Translations under genes and position numbers: made by a program
DNA from: DASXUG01 sp964620425
Lineage (GTDB): Bacteria; Pseudomonadota; Gammaproteobacteria; Burkholderiales; Methylophilaceae
Reading direction: 5' to 3'
NCBI GenBank assembly: GCA_964620425.1
Contig: CAZUGV010000008.1
Location: 38,032 to 102,031 of the forward strand
Length of the DNA stretch: 64,000 nucleotides
Shown: piece after piece, positions 1 to 8,676 of the stretch
Position numbering within the stretch: position 1 is the first letter of the stretch
How the letters are laid out: each line of letters opens with the position of its first letter
Notes under the pieces: generated by a model
Told to the model about the DNA's origin: nothing
The model's database searches: none
Seen by the model: only the letters and a program-made list of their open reading frames with translations

Positions 1-76
1 GTGGGTAGTTAAAATATCTGATGATTACATTGCATGAAGTAAGAACTTGCTAGCGAATATCGCTATCATAACAATC

Positions 77-1552
77 ATGATGAGATTATCTACTAATTTA
101 CACACAAAAATAATGCGTGTTGTTTTATGTTTAGCCTTGTTTTGCACTGCTATGTTGAGTGTTGGCGATGAGAATGACTTGCCCGATTTGGGTGATTCAT
201 CTGCAACCGTTTTGTCGCCATTGCAAGAACAGCGTATTGCCGATGAGATTATGCGTGAAGTGATGGCGAGTGATGATGTGGTTGGCGATACGGAGGTCAC
301 TGATTATGTACAGGCACTGGGAAATCGGTTGGCGGAGAGTGGGCCTGATAAAAATCAAAAATTTAACTTTTTTGTGTTAAATGAGAAATCCATCAATGCG
401 TTTGCGATGCCTGGCGGTGTAATTGGGGTGCATACGGGGTTAATTTTGGCAGCAAGCAGTGAATCTGAGGTGGCGGGCGTATTGGGGCATGAGATTGGGC
501 ATGTGGTGCAGCGCCATATGGCACGTATGGTTGCGAAACAAAAGCAAGATTCGGTTATCAATATGGTGGGGATGGCTGCGGCAATTTTAGTGGCGCGCGG
601 TAGCCCGCAGTTGGCTTCTGGGGCGTTGACTGCATCAATGGCAAATGGCGTTCAGCAGCGGTTAGACTATACACGCGAGCATGAACGCGAGGCGGATCGT
701 GTGGGGATGCAAATCTTAGAAAAAGCGGGTTTTGATACGCATGCCATGGCAACTTTTTTTGAAACTTTGCAGAAAGGTTCACGCTTTGCGGAGGGTAATT
801 CACCTTCGTTTTTGCGCACTCACCCGTTAACCGTTGAGCGGATTGCGGATGTGAAAAGTCGTGAATCAAACGCCAATTTTAGAATGATGGCATATAGCCC
901 AGATTTTGATTATGTAAAGGCTAAACTGATTGCGAGCTTGAGTAACCCCGTGCTTGCAATTGAGATATTTAAGGGTAATTTAGAGCAAAAAAAATACAAC
1001 AACGAAGCATCGCAGCATTATGGTTTAGCACTTGCTTATCTCCGCAAAAACGATTTAATTGCAGCGGATAAAGCGTTGCAATGGCTTAAGCAAAATGCAC
1101 CTAAACATGCTATGTTTGCAGTATTGACAGCGAATCTTGAAGTGGCAAAAAATCGACCAGAATATGCTGCCAAAGCCTATGTGGCAGGCTTGGCCGATTA
1201 CCCAACAAACCGTGCCTTGATTGATGGCTATGCAGAGCACATGATAAGAACCAATCAACTAGAGCTTGCTCTAACATTCATCGAAAGTAAGCAGAGCCTT
1301 TATTTAGACGATCCTATTTTTTATGAATTAAAATCTCGCATTTACACGATGCAAGGCAAAAATTTATTGCGTCACCAAGCCCAAGCTGAGGCGTATTTTA
1401 GGCGTTACAATTTACCAAAAGCGATTGAGCAGATGGAGCTAGCGACTAAAGCGGGCGATGGCGATTTTTATCAACAATCTATCGTAGAAGCACGCTTGAA
1501 AGAGCTGAAGCTAAAAGTGGTCGCGCCCGAGAAAAAAGGGGTTTTTTGGTGA
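77..1552 (+). CDS. bepA: BepA/YfgC-like periplasmic M48 metalloprotease with TPR region
   Basis: Zinc metalloprotease expected to act in the periplasm on outer-membrane assembly, degrading stalled beta-barrel proteins (known role of BepA in E. coli). The protein has a hydrophobic N-terminal signal segment (VVLCLALFCTAML), the M48 zinc motif HEIGH at about residues 138-142, the downstream acidic ligand region REHEREAD, and a C-terminal half rich in helical TPR-like repeats. The length of about 491 residues matches the family (E. coli 487). The start is uncertain: TTG at 47, ATG at 77 or 80, and ATG at 113 are all in frame without a convincing ribosome site; 113 gives the cleanest signal peptide. 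soxY follows 20 bases downstream on the same strand. Confidence 0.88.
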   Translation: MMRLSTNLHTKIMRVVLCLALFCTAMLSVGDENDLPDLGDSSATVLSPLQEQRIADEIMREVMASDDVVGDTEVTDYVQALGNRLAESGPDKNQKFNFFVLNEKSINAFAMPGGVIGVHTGLILAASSESEVAGVLGHEIGHVVQRHMARMVAKQKQDSVINMVGMAAAILVARGSPQLASGALTASMANGVQQRLDYTREHEREADRVGMQILEKAGFDTHAMATFFETLQKGSRFAEGNSPSFLRTHPLTVERIADVKSRESNANFRMMAYSPDFDYVKAKLIASLSNPVLAIEIFKGNLEQKKYNNEASQHYGLALAYLRKNDLIAADKALQWLKQNAPKHAMFAVLTANLEVAKNRPEYAAKAYVAGLADYPTNRALIDGYAEHMIRTNQLELALTFIESKQSLYLDDPIFYELKSRIYTMQGKNLLRHQAQAEAYFRRYNLPKAIEQMELATKAGDGDFYQQSIVEARLKELKLKVVAPEKKGVFW

Positions 1553-1572
1553 GTTTAAACATTTGAGGCAAT

Positions 1573-2040
1573 ATGAAAATTCAAAACAATATCCAGCATA
1601 CGCGTAGGCAGTTTTTAGGTCGCATCTGCGCTTTGAGTGCAGCGATGCTGTTGTTGCCGATGAAGGCATTGGCTAATGTTTGGAATAAATCAGCATTCGA
1701 TTCTGTAACGCTTGCTGAAGCTACCAAAAATCTCAATATAAAATCAGAAATCCAGAGTTCTAAAATTGAAATTATTGCGCCAGATAAAGCCGAAAACGGC
1801 GCAGTGGTGCAGGTGGAAATTAACAGTCATATTGCCAATACAGAATCTATTTCACTCTTTTCTGAGAAAAATCCCACCCCTTTTGTGGCGGAATATGTGT
1901 TTAGTATCGGAGCGTTACCTTATGTGGTTACGCGCATCAAAATGGCAGAAACATGCGATTTAAAAGTGGTGGTTAAGGCAAATAATCAATATTTTACTGC
2001 CAGCAAGCGCGTTGAAGTGCTTGAGAATGGGTGCGGTTAA
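1573..2040 (+). CDS. soxY: SoxY, thiosulfate-oxidation carrier subunit
   Basis: SoxY is the periplasmic sulfur carrier of the Sox system; it binds intermediates on a C-terminal cysteine of a swinging arm and works as a heterodimer with SoxZ. The product (155 residues) has a twin-arginine signal near residues 10-30 (TRRQFLG followed by a hydrophobic run) and ends in NGCG, so the carrier Cys is residue 154. The usual arm is GGCGG, so the tail here is one residue shorter and has Asn for the first Gly. A good ribosome site (GAGG, 5 bases before ATG) supports the start. soxZ follows after 4 bases. No other sox gene is in the window. Confidence 0.88.
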   Translation: MKIQNNIQHTRRQFLGRICALSAAMLLLPMKALANVWNKSAFDSVTLAEATKNLNIKSEIQSSKIEIIAPDKAENGAVVQVEINSHIANTESISLFSEKNPTPFVAEYVFSIGALPYVVTRIKMAETCDLKVVVKANNQYFTASKRVEVLENGCG

Positions 2041-2044
2041 GGCG

Positions 2045-2362
2045 ATGGCAAACGATATTAAAATGCGTGCCCAATTCAAAGGCGATTTCACTGAGGTGAA
2101 AGTGCTGATGAGCCACCCAATGGAAACTGGTCGCCGCAAAAATGAAGCGAATGAAGTCATCCCCGCGCATTTTGTGCAACTTGTCACCGCCACCCTCAAC
2201 GGCAAAACAGTGCTTGAAGCGCAATGGGGTACTGGCGTTTCTAAAAACCCTTACCTAACTTTTAGGCTGGCAAACGCAAAAGTGGGCGATACGGTTGCGG
2301 TGAATTGGATGGATAATTTAGGTCAAACTAGTAGCCAGCAAATTCAGGTAGTGCTGGCGTAG
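2045..2362 (+). CDS. soxZ: SoxZ, thiosulfate-oxidation carrier partner
   Basis: SoxZ is the immunoglobulin-fold partner of SoxY in the periplasmic sulfur carrier. The 105-residue product has the family pattern MRAQF near the start, then VKVLMSHPMETGRR and a beta-rich C-terminal half with NWMDNLGQ. It has no signal peptide, as expected, because SoxZ is exported by Tat in complex with SoxY. I placed the start at ATG 2045 rather than the upstream in-frame ATG at 2012, because the upstream residues overlap the end of soxY and are not SoxZ-like. AAGG just before the ATG overlaps the soxY stop, which suggests translational coupling. Confidence 0.9.
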   Translation: MANDIKMRAQFKGDFTEVKVLMSHPMETGRRKNEANEVIPAHFVQLVTATLNGKTVLEAQWGTGVSKNPYLTFRLANAKVGDTVAVNWMDNLGQTSSQQIQVVLA

Positions 2363-2364
2363 CG

Positions 2365-2985
2365 TCATTCTAAATTAAGCGGAAACTGCAAAAGTTGTTT
2401 CAGCAACGGAATGGTCACTGTGCGCTTGTAGGTAAGTGACCACTCATCTAAAGCGTTAATGGTAGCGACTAACGATGGTAAATCTCTACGCAAATAACGC
2501 AAGCAGTATTCAATCACTTCATCGGGTAGTTTCATGTTGCGCGCATTGGCGTAGTTTTTAAGCGCTTGCGCTTTTTCTTCGTCACTTAGCGGGTGTAGTT
2601 GATAGGTTAAGCCCCAAGCCAAGCGCGTGGCTAAATCATCACGCAACCCCATTTGCGTGGGGGCGGCGATGCCAGCGGTAATGAGTGTGCCGCCATTTTC
2701 ACGTAGTTGGTTGTAGGTATTGAATAATTCAATCTGTTGCTCATCTGATAACTTGTGTACGTCATCGGCAAAGTGAATGTTTTGAATTTGCGCTCTTTGC
2801 TTAACGGCTTCTAACAAATGTGTTTTGCCACTGCCCTTTTCACCCCAAAGATAAATAAATGGTGTTTGTGCGTTACTGCTGATGGCAAGCTGCAAGCTGT
2901 TCAGCGCTTCTGCATTGCGACCGATAACAAAGTTCTCTAAACTGGGTTTGGGAGGTGGGGCTATATCTAACAATAACTGCTTCAT
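2365..2985 (-). CDS. hda: Hda, regulatory inactivator of DnaA
   Basis: Hda is a DnaA-like AAA+ protein that, together with the sliding clamp, stimulates hydrolysis of DnaA-ATP and so limits replication initiation. The product (206 residues) opens with MKQLLLDI, resembling the clamp-binding N-terminus of Hda proteins, and has a Walker A motif GEKGSGKTHLL near residues 48-58 and an acidic Walker B-like FADDVH. The C-terminal DNA-binding domain IV of DnaA is absent, as in Hda. It is convergent with soxZ (2 bases apart) and downstream of an AI-2E permease on the same strand, a common betaproteobacterial arrangement. Confidence 0.9.
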   Translation of the reverse strand: MKQLLLDIAPPPKPSLENFVIGRNAEALNSLQLAISSNAQTPFIYLWGEKGSGKTHLLEAVKQRAQIQNIHFADDVHKLSDEQQIELFNTYNQLRENGGTLITAGIAAPTQMGLRDDLATRLAWGLTYQLHPLSDEEKAQALKNYANARNMKLPDEVIEYCLRYLRRDLPSLVATINALDEWSLTYKRTVTIPLLKQLLQFPLNLE

Positions 2986-3010
2986 GTGTGGAGGTGCTTA
3001 TTTGAGGTAA

Positions 3011-3153
3011 GGAAAGACGGAATAAGTCGTTGAGCGTGATGAAGTGCGAGGCGCACGGAACGCAGAAGCCGAGATAGTATGTATGATACAGCGAGGTTGC
3101 GAGTACCGCGCAACGAAGCAATTTGCACGCGTAGACACTTATTCAGTCTTTCC
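3011..3153. mobile_element. MITE-like element with imperfect 28-bp terminal inverted repeats
   Basis: Left end 3011-3038 and right end 3126-3153 are inverted copies matching at 22 of 28 positions, with near-identical outer 17 bases (GGAAAGAC-N-GAATAAGT). The tetranucleotide GTAA flanks both sides (3007-3010 and 3154-3157), as a short target duplication would. The interior has small stems (GTGC/GCAC; GTTGCG/CGCAAC) and no credible ORF. It fills the gap between hda and the permease, and its right end encodes the last codons and stop of the permease. Without genome-wide copies it remains a candidate; a structured repeat of another kind is possible. Confidence 0.55.
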
Positions 3154-4242
3154 GTAAAAGTCGCTTTGAAAATAGTGTTGTTTGGCGTGACGCAAACCAA
3201 CGGCAATGGCAGCGCTCACTGGCAATGCGACCAAGATGCCAGTAAAACCAAATAATTGCCCACCTGCCAATAAGGCGAATATGACTGCCACTGGGTGCAA
3301 GCCGATGCGATCACCCACTAAGCAAGGTGTAAGCCACATACTTTCCACCACTTGTCCTGCACCAAAAACGGCGAGTACTGGTATCAAATGATCTAAGCTG
3401 GAATATTGCAAAATAGCGGCCATGATGGCGAGTGAAACGCCTGTAATGATGCCCAAATACGGTACAAAACCAAGTAGCCCTGATAGTAAACCAATGGGGA
3501 TGGCGAGTTCTAAACCTGTGAATAATAGCCCGACCGAATATAAAAAGCTCATGGTGAGCATGACAGAAAGTTGACCACGTAAAAAACCTGAAAGCACTTG
3601 GTCGATTTCCTGCGCTATTTCTGTAGTTTTATCGAGCCAACAGCGTGGAATGGTTTCGGCAATATTGGCAACTAGCGCGTGCCAATCGCGCAATAAGTAA
3701 AACAGCACCACAGGCAATAACAATAAATTCGCCAGCCAGCCGATAAGCGCTAATCCATGATTGCTCAGTGCGAGTAAAAATTGTCCAAGATAATTTGAGG
3801 CACTTTTCCAATTTTTGGTGAGTACCTCTTGTAGTTGCGCAGTATCAAAAATTGGGCTGATGCCAAAGTGTTGCATCAACCATGGTTCTACTTGCACACG
3901 AAAGTTGTTGAGGTAATAAGGTAGGCGCTCAATAACGGTATTGGTTTCTTTTTGTAAGAGGGGGGTCACAATTAACAATAGTGCCAACAGCACCAGCGCC
4001 AACAGTAACATGACAGCAAGACTCGCGCATATGCGACCAATTTTTCGTTTAGCTATTTGCACTTGCGCCAATGTATCGACAAGTGGATTGCAAATGTACG
4101 ACAGAATAACTGCAATTAAAAAAGGCGAAAGTATGGGCAAAAGCAAGTAAACAAGCCACAAACAGGCGACCGCGAGCAAAATCAAGCGGTAATCTGGTAA
4201 TCCTTTTTCATTTTTTTGAGGCATTTCGGGTAAAATTGTCAT
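3139..4242 (-). CDS. AI-2E family transporter (PerM-like permease)
   Basis: Inner-membrane protein of the AI-2E transporter/PerM family; members export diverse small molecules and the substrate here is not known. The sequence shows several hydrophobic helices, beginning with LILLAVACLWLVYLLLPIL, and a central soluble segment, with a glycine-rich GLLSGLLGFVPYLGIITG stretch typical of the family near the C-terminal third. I chose ATG 4242 over the upstream in-frame TTG 4266; a TATAAT box lies between them. The final residues (GKTE and the stop) fall inside the terminal inverted repeat of the 3011-3153 element, so the native C-terminus may have been changed by insertion. hda lies downstream on the same strand. 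Confidence 0.85.
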   Translation of the reverse strand: MTILPEMPQKNEKGLPDYRLILLAVACLWLVYLLLPILSPFLIAVILSYICNPLVDTLAQVQIAKRKIGRICASLAVMLLLALVLLALLLIVTPLLQKETNTVIERLPYYLNNFRVQVEPWLMQHFGISPIFDTAQLQEVLTKNWKSASNYLGQFLLALSNHGLALIGWLANLLLLPVVLFYLLRDWHALVANIAETIPRCWLDKTTEIAQEIDQVLSGFLRGQLSVMLTMSFLYSVGLLFTGLELAIPIGLLSGLLGFVPYLGIITGVSLAIMAAILQYSSLDHLIPVLAVFGAGQVVESMWLTPCLVGDRIGLHPVAVIFALLAGGQLFGFTGILVALPVSAAIAVGLRHAKQHYFQSDFYGKTE

Positions 4243-4331
4243 CTTAGTTAAAATTATAGTATTCAAACAACCTTTTAGCTCGGCTATTTTTAGTATGGGC
4301 TGTTTTTATCTTGTGGAAAGCGAGACGCAAC

Positions 4332-5393
4332 TTGAATTCTGACCAATCAAACAATCAATCTGCAAACCCTTCAATCAGCTATCGTGATGCTGGCGTGGAC
4401 ATTGAGGCAGGCGATGCTTTGGTCGAGCAAATTAAGCCTTTTGCCAAGCGTACCATGCGCCCAGAAGTTTTGGGTGGGATTGGTGGCTTTGGCTCACTTT
4501 TTGAAATGCCGAAAAAATTTAAAAACCCTGTGCTGGTTTCGGGTACGGATGGCGTGGGTACAAAGCTAAAGCTAGCTTTCCAACTCAATAAGCACGATAC
4601 CGTTGGCATTGATTTAGTCGCCATGAGCGTGAACGATATTTTAGTGCAAGGCGCAGAACCGCTGTTTTTCTTGGATTATTTTGCATGCGGCAAACTAGAA
4701 GTAGGTACGGCTGCTGACGTGATTAAGGGCATCGCCCAAGGTTGCGAGCAATCTGGTTGCGCGTTGGTGGGTGGCGAAACGGCTGAAATGCCAGGCATGT
4801 ACCCCGCTGGTGAATACGACTTAGCAGGCTTTGCAGTAGGTTGCGTAGATAAAGAAAAAATCATTAACGGCACTACGATTGCAGAAGGCGATGTGGTGCT
4901 TGGCTTGGCTTCAAGTGGTGCGCATTCAAATGGTTATTCACTTATTCGCAAATTGATTGAAAAATCAGGCATTGATATGGATAGCGATTTTAACGGTAAG
5001 CCATTCCGCGATGTGGTGATGGCACCAACACGTATTTACGTAAAACCTTTGTTAAAACTAATCGAAACCATGTCTGTAAAAGGCATGGCGCATATCACAG
5101 GTGGCGGCATTACCGAAAACGTACCGCGTGTATTGCCAGAAGGCTTAACAGCGGAAGTGAAAAAAGGCAGTTGGGAAATGCCGCCTTTGTTCACGTGGTT
5201 GCAAGCACAAGGCAATGTGGCAGATTCTGAAATGTATAAAACCTTTAACTGCGGCATTGGCATGGTAGTGATTATGTCTGCTGAAAACGCACAAGCTGCC
5301 TATGATTTATTATTGTCTGAAGGTGAGCAAGTCTGGAAAATCGGTCACATTCGCAAGCAAGCTGCTGGGGAACATGCAACTGTAGTGATTTAA
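4332..5393 (+). CDS. purM: Phosphoribosylformylglycinamidine cyclo-ligase (AIR synthetase)
   Basis: PurM closes the imidazole ring in purine synthesis, turning FGAM into AIR with ATP. Diagnostic stretches are SYRDAGVDIEAGDALV at the start, VSGTDGVGTKLKLAF, GLASSGAHSNGYSLIR and the C-terminal ITGGGITENVPRVLP. The length of about 353 residues fits the family (about 345). No ATG is suitable; I prefer the TTG at 4332, which has AGCGAGA upstream, over the TTG at 4311. In many relatives purN follows purM; here the next genes encode DUF3108 proteins. It is divergent from the AI-2E permease. Confidence 0.93.
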   Translation: MNSDQSNNQSANPSISYRDAGVDIEAGDALVEQIKPFAKRTMRPEVLGGIGGFGSLFEMPKKFKNPVLVSGTDGVGTKLKLAFQLNKHDTVGIDLVAMSVNDILVQGAEPLFFLDYFACGKLEVGTAADVIKGIAQGCEQSGCALVGGETAEMPGMYPAGEYDLAGFAVGCVDKEKIINGTTIAEGDVVLGLASSGAHSNGYSLIRKLIEKSGIDMDSDFNGKPFRDVVMAPTRIYVKPLLKLIETMSVKGMAHITGGGITENVPRVLPEGLTAEVKKGSWEMPPLFTWLQAQGNVADSEMYKTFNCGIGMVVIMSAENAQAAYDLLLSEGEQVWKIGHIRKQAAGEHATVVI

Positions 5394-5467
5394 TCGCCAA
5401 CCAAAATTTGGCTGGTGCGTTGAATTTCTCACAGTAAACAATTCTTACCTTATTTTTGAGGAAAAAC

Positions 5468-6193
5468 ATGAGAACACTTCCGCACCGTTATTTGCTAAGT
5501 TTGTATTTGTTGAGTTTGACTTTTAGTAGCAATGCTTGCTTTGCAGCGGATAAAGTAGTTGCAACACCGCAAAAAATTGAGATGGAGTATCAGGTCACAA
5601 GAAATGGTCAACCTTTTGCCACGCTGAATGAGCGATTTGTGATTGAAAATGGCCGATACACGCTCGAAAGCGTAACCAAGGGTAAAGGTGTTTACGTGTT
5701 ATTCGGCAAGCGTGTGTTGACGAGCGAAGGCGAAGTCACTGCTGAAGGCCTGAAACCAAGCCATTTTGAGGCATTGCAAAATAATGTCAAAAAGCAAATA
5801 GCAGATTTTGATTGGCAAGCGAATGTCTTGACCTTAAACAACAAAGGCAATATCGAAACAGTCGCCTTAGAGAAAGGCGCACAAGATTTAGCCAGCTTTT
5901 CTTACCAGTTTATGTTTAGCCCTGTAAAAGCTGACGAGGTTAATTTGCCACTCACTACAGGTAGAAATTTACGCAGGTATCACTACAAAGTGCTTGAGCG
6001 AAATGTGGTTTTAGAAACCCCTGTCGCAAATTATAAAACAGTGCATTTAATCAATGCGAGTACCGACCCAAAAGATGATAAAAAAGAGTTCTGGTTAGGT
6101 GCGGAAAATCATCACCTGCCAGTCAAAATTGTTTTGCATGACGACACTGGCGCGACGATTGAGCAAGTGCTCTCTAGCGTCACTATTGAGTAG
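5468..6193 (+). CDS. DUF3108 domain protein with signal peptide
   Basis: Predicted exported protein of about 241 residues. It has a hydrophobic signal peptide (LLSLYLLSLTFSSNACFA, likely cut after ACFA) and then a single beta-rich DUF3108 domain, recognised by features such as EMEYQVTRNGQPFAT, DFDWQAN, QDLASFSYQFMF and the C-terminal EFWLGAENHHLPVKI. Function of the family is unknown. Start ATG 5468 is chosen because TTGAGG lies just upstream; an earlier in-frame TTG (5456) overlaps that site. The next gene encodes a paralogue, so the pair probably arose by duplication and may act together in the envelope. Confidence 0.8.
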   Translation: MRTLPHRYLLSLYLLSLTFSSNACFAADKVVATPQKIEMEYQVTRNGQPFATLNERFVIENGRYTLESVTKGKGVYVLFGKRVLTSEGEVTAEGLKPSHFEALQNNVKKQIADFDWQANVLTLNNKGNIETVALEKGAQDLASFSYQFMFSPVKADEVNLPLTTGRNLRRYHYKVLERNVVLETPVANYKTVHLINASTDPKDDKKEFWLGAENHHLPVKIVLHDDTGATIEQVLSSVTIE

Positions 6194-6238
6194 TTCCCCC
6201 ATTTTTTGCTTGGGAACATTGATAAAGCGACAACCTTG

Positions 6239-7327
6239 ATGGATATGCAAAACCTGAAACGGCTTGCAGTTGCGGTGTTGATTTCTGCGCTTTTACATTG
6301 GTTGCTTCTGGATAGTTTTAATTGGCAATTAGCGAGTAGTGCGTTAGTGCATGATGAGATTGACGTTGTGTTGATACCACCGCTAATTGCGCCCGCGGGT
6401 AATGCGTCTGAACCTAGCGCCGAAAAGTTAACCCAAGCAAAACCTAGTAAGCTTAAACCGACTAGTAAGATTACATCGAACAAAACAGCCCAACCAACTC
6501 ACCAATCAACGCCATCGCCTGATCCCATTGGGGGGGATGTGCAAAATAGTTTGGTTGCCGCGCCTGAGGTGTCAGGAGATAACGCAATTCATCAAGCTGA
6601 GGTGGGTTTAGATAGCAAAAGTTCGACAGAGTCAGTAGCGCAGACAGGTGATCCGAAGCTAGCAGATAGTGGGGTGGTTGAGCAGTTGCAACCACCACCA
6701 ACGCAAATCGATATGCTATTTGATGTGCTACACAAAGGTAAAATCGGTGAAGCAGAAGTGCATTTTGTGAATAGCACAGATGGGCATTATCGACTCACCA
6801 GCGAACGGCGGGCGACTGGTGTTGCGGCATTTTTTGTTAAATCGAAAGATATAGAAGTGAGTGAGGGCTTGGTAACAGCGAGAGGGTTATCCCCTACCAG
6901 CTTCACGCATCAATTTGGTAAAAATGGTCAAAAAGTCCATCATGCGGATTTTGATTGGGCAACAACCCAACTAAGTATGCAAAATAACGGTGTAAGCAAT
7001 TCCGTGACGCTGCCACAAGGCACGCAAGATATGCTGAGTTTTATGTTTCAATTTATCTATGTGCCACCACTCACCGAGATGCAAGTGTTTATCACGAATG
7101 GACGAAAACTAAATCAATATGCCTACCGCTTTGAGGGGGAAGAGGAAATTGAAACCAGTCTGGGCAAAGTTAGAACTTTACACATTGCGAAAAACAGCAA
7201 TGAAAGTGAAGGTAAGCTTGATCTTTGGCTGGGCGTAGATTATCACTATTTACCCATGAAAATCCGTAAAATAGACAAAGATGACAAAGTGTATGAGCAA
7301 GTGATTACTTCGCTTAAAGCTAAATAG
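6239..7327 (+). CDS. DUF3108 protein with N-terminal membrane anchor and Pro/Ser-rich linker
   Basis: Second DUF3108 protein, about 362 residues. Residues 8-25 form an uncleaved-looking hydrophobic anchor (LAVAVLISALLHWLLL), followed by about 130 residues of low-complexity Pro/Ser/Thr/Lys/Gln linker, and then a DUF3108 domain that parallels the upstream protein (DFDWATT, TQDMLSFMFQFIY, DLWLGVDYHYLPMKI). The architecture recalls TonB-like proteins that reach across the periplasm, but no TonB C-terminal domain is present. The start is placed at ATG 6239 (or 6245); an upstream TTG at 6206 is in frame. Function is unknown; adjacency to the paralogue suggests a shared role. Confidence 0.78.
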   Translation: MDMQNLKRLAVAVLISALLHWLLLDSFNWQLASSALVHDEIDVVLIPPLIAPAGNASEPSAEKLTQAKPSKLKPTSKITSNKTAQPTHQSTPSPDPIGGDVQNSLVAAPEVSGDNAIHQAEVGLDSKSSTESVAQTGDPKLADSGVVEQLQPPPTQIDMLFDVLHKGKIGEAEVHFVNSTDGHYRLTSERRATGVAAFFVKSKDIEVSEGLVTARGLSPTSFTHQFGKNGQKVHHADFDWATTQLSMQNNGVSNSVTLPQGTQDMLSFMFQFIYVPPLTEMQVFITNGRKLNQYAYRFEGEEEIETSLGKVRTLHIAKNSNESEGKLDLWLGVDYHYLPMKIRKIDKDDKVYEQVITSLKAK

Positions 7328-7356
7328 CAGCAATAACCATTTAATCGAGAACAACA

Positions 7357-8676
7357 ATGCAAAGTATCAACCCCAATTTATTACGCCTCGCGGGCATGGC
7401 GTTAGCCGATGTGCTGACTAATACAGGCCCAGCCGATGCCAAGTTAGGCTGGTTTTTTAAACAAAATCGGGAGCTAGGCACTAAAGACCGCGCTTTTGTG
7501 GCGGAATCAGTCTATGGCGTGTTGCGCCGCAAATCTTACCTCGAGTATGTGTGCGATGGCGATGACCCGCGTAAGCTCCTATTGGCTTTGCTATTGCGCG
7601 TGCAAGGCATGAGCATGCGTGATTTAGAGGAAACGCTCAACAGCCAGCAAAAAGAGTGGGCGAAAGAAATTAAAGCGAAAAATACCGATAACTTACCTAA
7701 GTATATGCAAGCTGACTTGCCTGAATGGTTTTGGGATACTTTGGTGACCCAATATGGTGAAGAGCAAGCACTCACCATAGCGCGTAGCATGCACCAGCCA
7801 GCACCTTTAGATTTGCGTGTGAACACCCTGAAAGCTAGCAGAGAAGATATATTGGCTTTGTTTGCTAAAGAAAACACCGCACCAACGCTCACACCATTTT
7901 CACCGCTCGGTTTGCGTATGCCGCAAAAAATGACGATTAGCCGCCATAAAATGTTTACCGATGGCAAAATTGAAGTGCAAGATGAAGGTAGCCAAATTCT
8001 AGCGCAAATTGTCGCCCCAAGACGCGGTGAAATGATTGCAGATTTTTGCGCAGGCGCAGGCGGAAAAACATTAGCGATGGGCGCAATCATGCGCAACACG
8101 GGGCGTTTATATGCCTTCGATGTGTCTGAAAAACGATTGGATAACTTAGGTGTGCGTCTCAAGCGTTCGGGCTTATCCAACTTGCATGCGCAGGTCATTA
8201 CGAGTGAGGCGGATCCTAAATTAAAACGCTTAAATGGTAAGTTTGACCGAGTGTTGGTGGATGCGCCGTGTAGTGGCTTGGGTACGCTACGCCGCAACCC
8301 CGATTTAAAATGGCGTCAAACCCCACAAGATATTATTGAGCTAACCGCGAAACAAACCCGAATTTTAGAACGCGCTGCAAAATTGGTAAAAGCAGGTGGA
8401 CGCTTGGTTTACGCGACGTGTAGTTTGATAAAAGAAGAAAACGAGCAAATTGCAGAAGCGTTTTTAGCCAGCCACGCCGAGTTCAAACTTGTGCCAGCGC
8501 ATGAAGTGTTGGCACAACAACAAATTGATTTAAATACAGGCGACTATTTAAAAATGTTGCCGCATTTACATCAAACTGATGGTTTCTTTGCGGCTGTTTT
8601 TGAAAAGGCCGCCGCAGTTAAAAAAACGGCGGAAGCTAAGAGTGATGCGTTATCTGATACAAAGGAAGTAGATTGA
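7357..8676 (+). CDS. RsmB/NOP2-family RNA (cytosine-5) methyltransferase
   Basis: SAM-dependent m5C RNA methyltransferase of the RsmB/NOP family, probably acting on 16S rRNA. The N-terminal ~130 residues are helical (NusB-like, as in RsmB), followed by the Rossmann methyltransferase domain with the SAM-binding FCAGAGGKTLAMGA motif and the two family cysteines in DAPCSGLGTLRRNPDLKWR and YATCSLIKEENE; the TCS cysteine is the expected catalytic nucleophile. 439 residues is normal for the family. I do not assign rsmB as symbol because close relatives exist with other targets. The symporter gene overlaps its stop codon. Confidence 0.86.
   Translation: MQSINPNLLRLAGMALADVLTNTGPADAKLGWFFKQNRELGTKDRAFVAESVYGVLRRKSYLEYVCDGDDPRKLLLALLLRVQGMSMRDLEETLNSQQKEWAKEIKAKNTDNLPKYMQADLPEWFWDTLVTQYGEEQALTIARSMHQPAPLDLRVNTLKASREDILALFAKENTAPTLTPFSPLGLRMPQKMTISRHKMFTDGKIEVQDEGSQILAQIVAPRRGEMIADFCAGAGGKTLAMGAIMRNTGRLYAFDVSEKRLDNLGVRLKRSGLSNLHAQVITSEADPKLKRLNGKFDRVLVDAPCSGLGTLRRNPDLKWRQTPQDIIELTAKQTRILERAAKLVKAGGRLVYATCSLIKEENEQIAEAFLASHAEFKLVPAHEVLAQQQIDLNTGDYLKMLPHLHQTDGFFAAVFEKAAAVKKTAEAKSDALSDTKEVD

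Noticed and set aside
2982..3206. Minus-strand ORF of 74 codons in the hda-permease gap
   Set aside because: It runs through the MITE-like inverted-repeat element and the end of the permease frame, has no ribosome site, and its composition is not protein-like.
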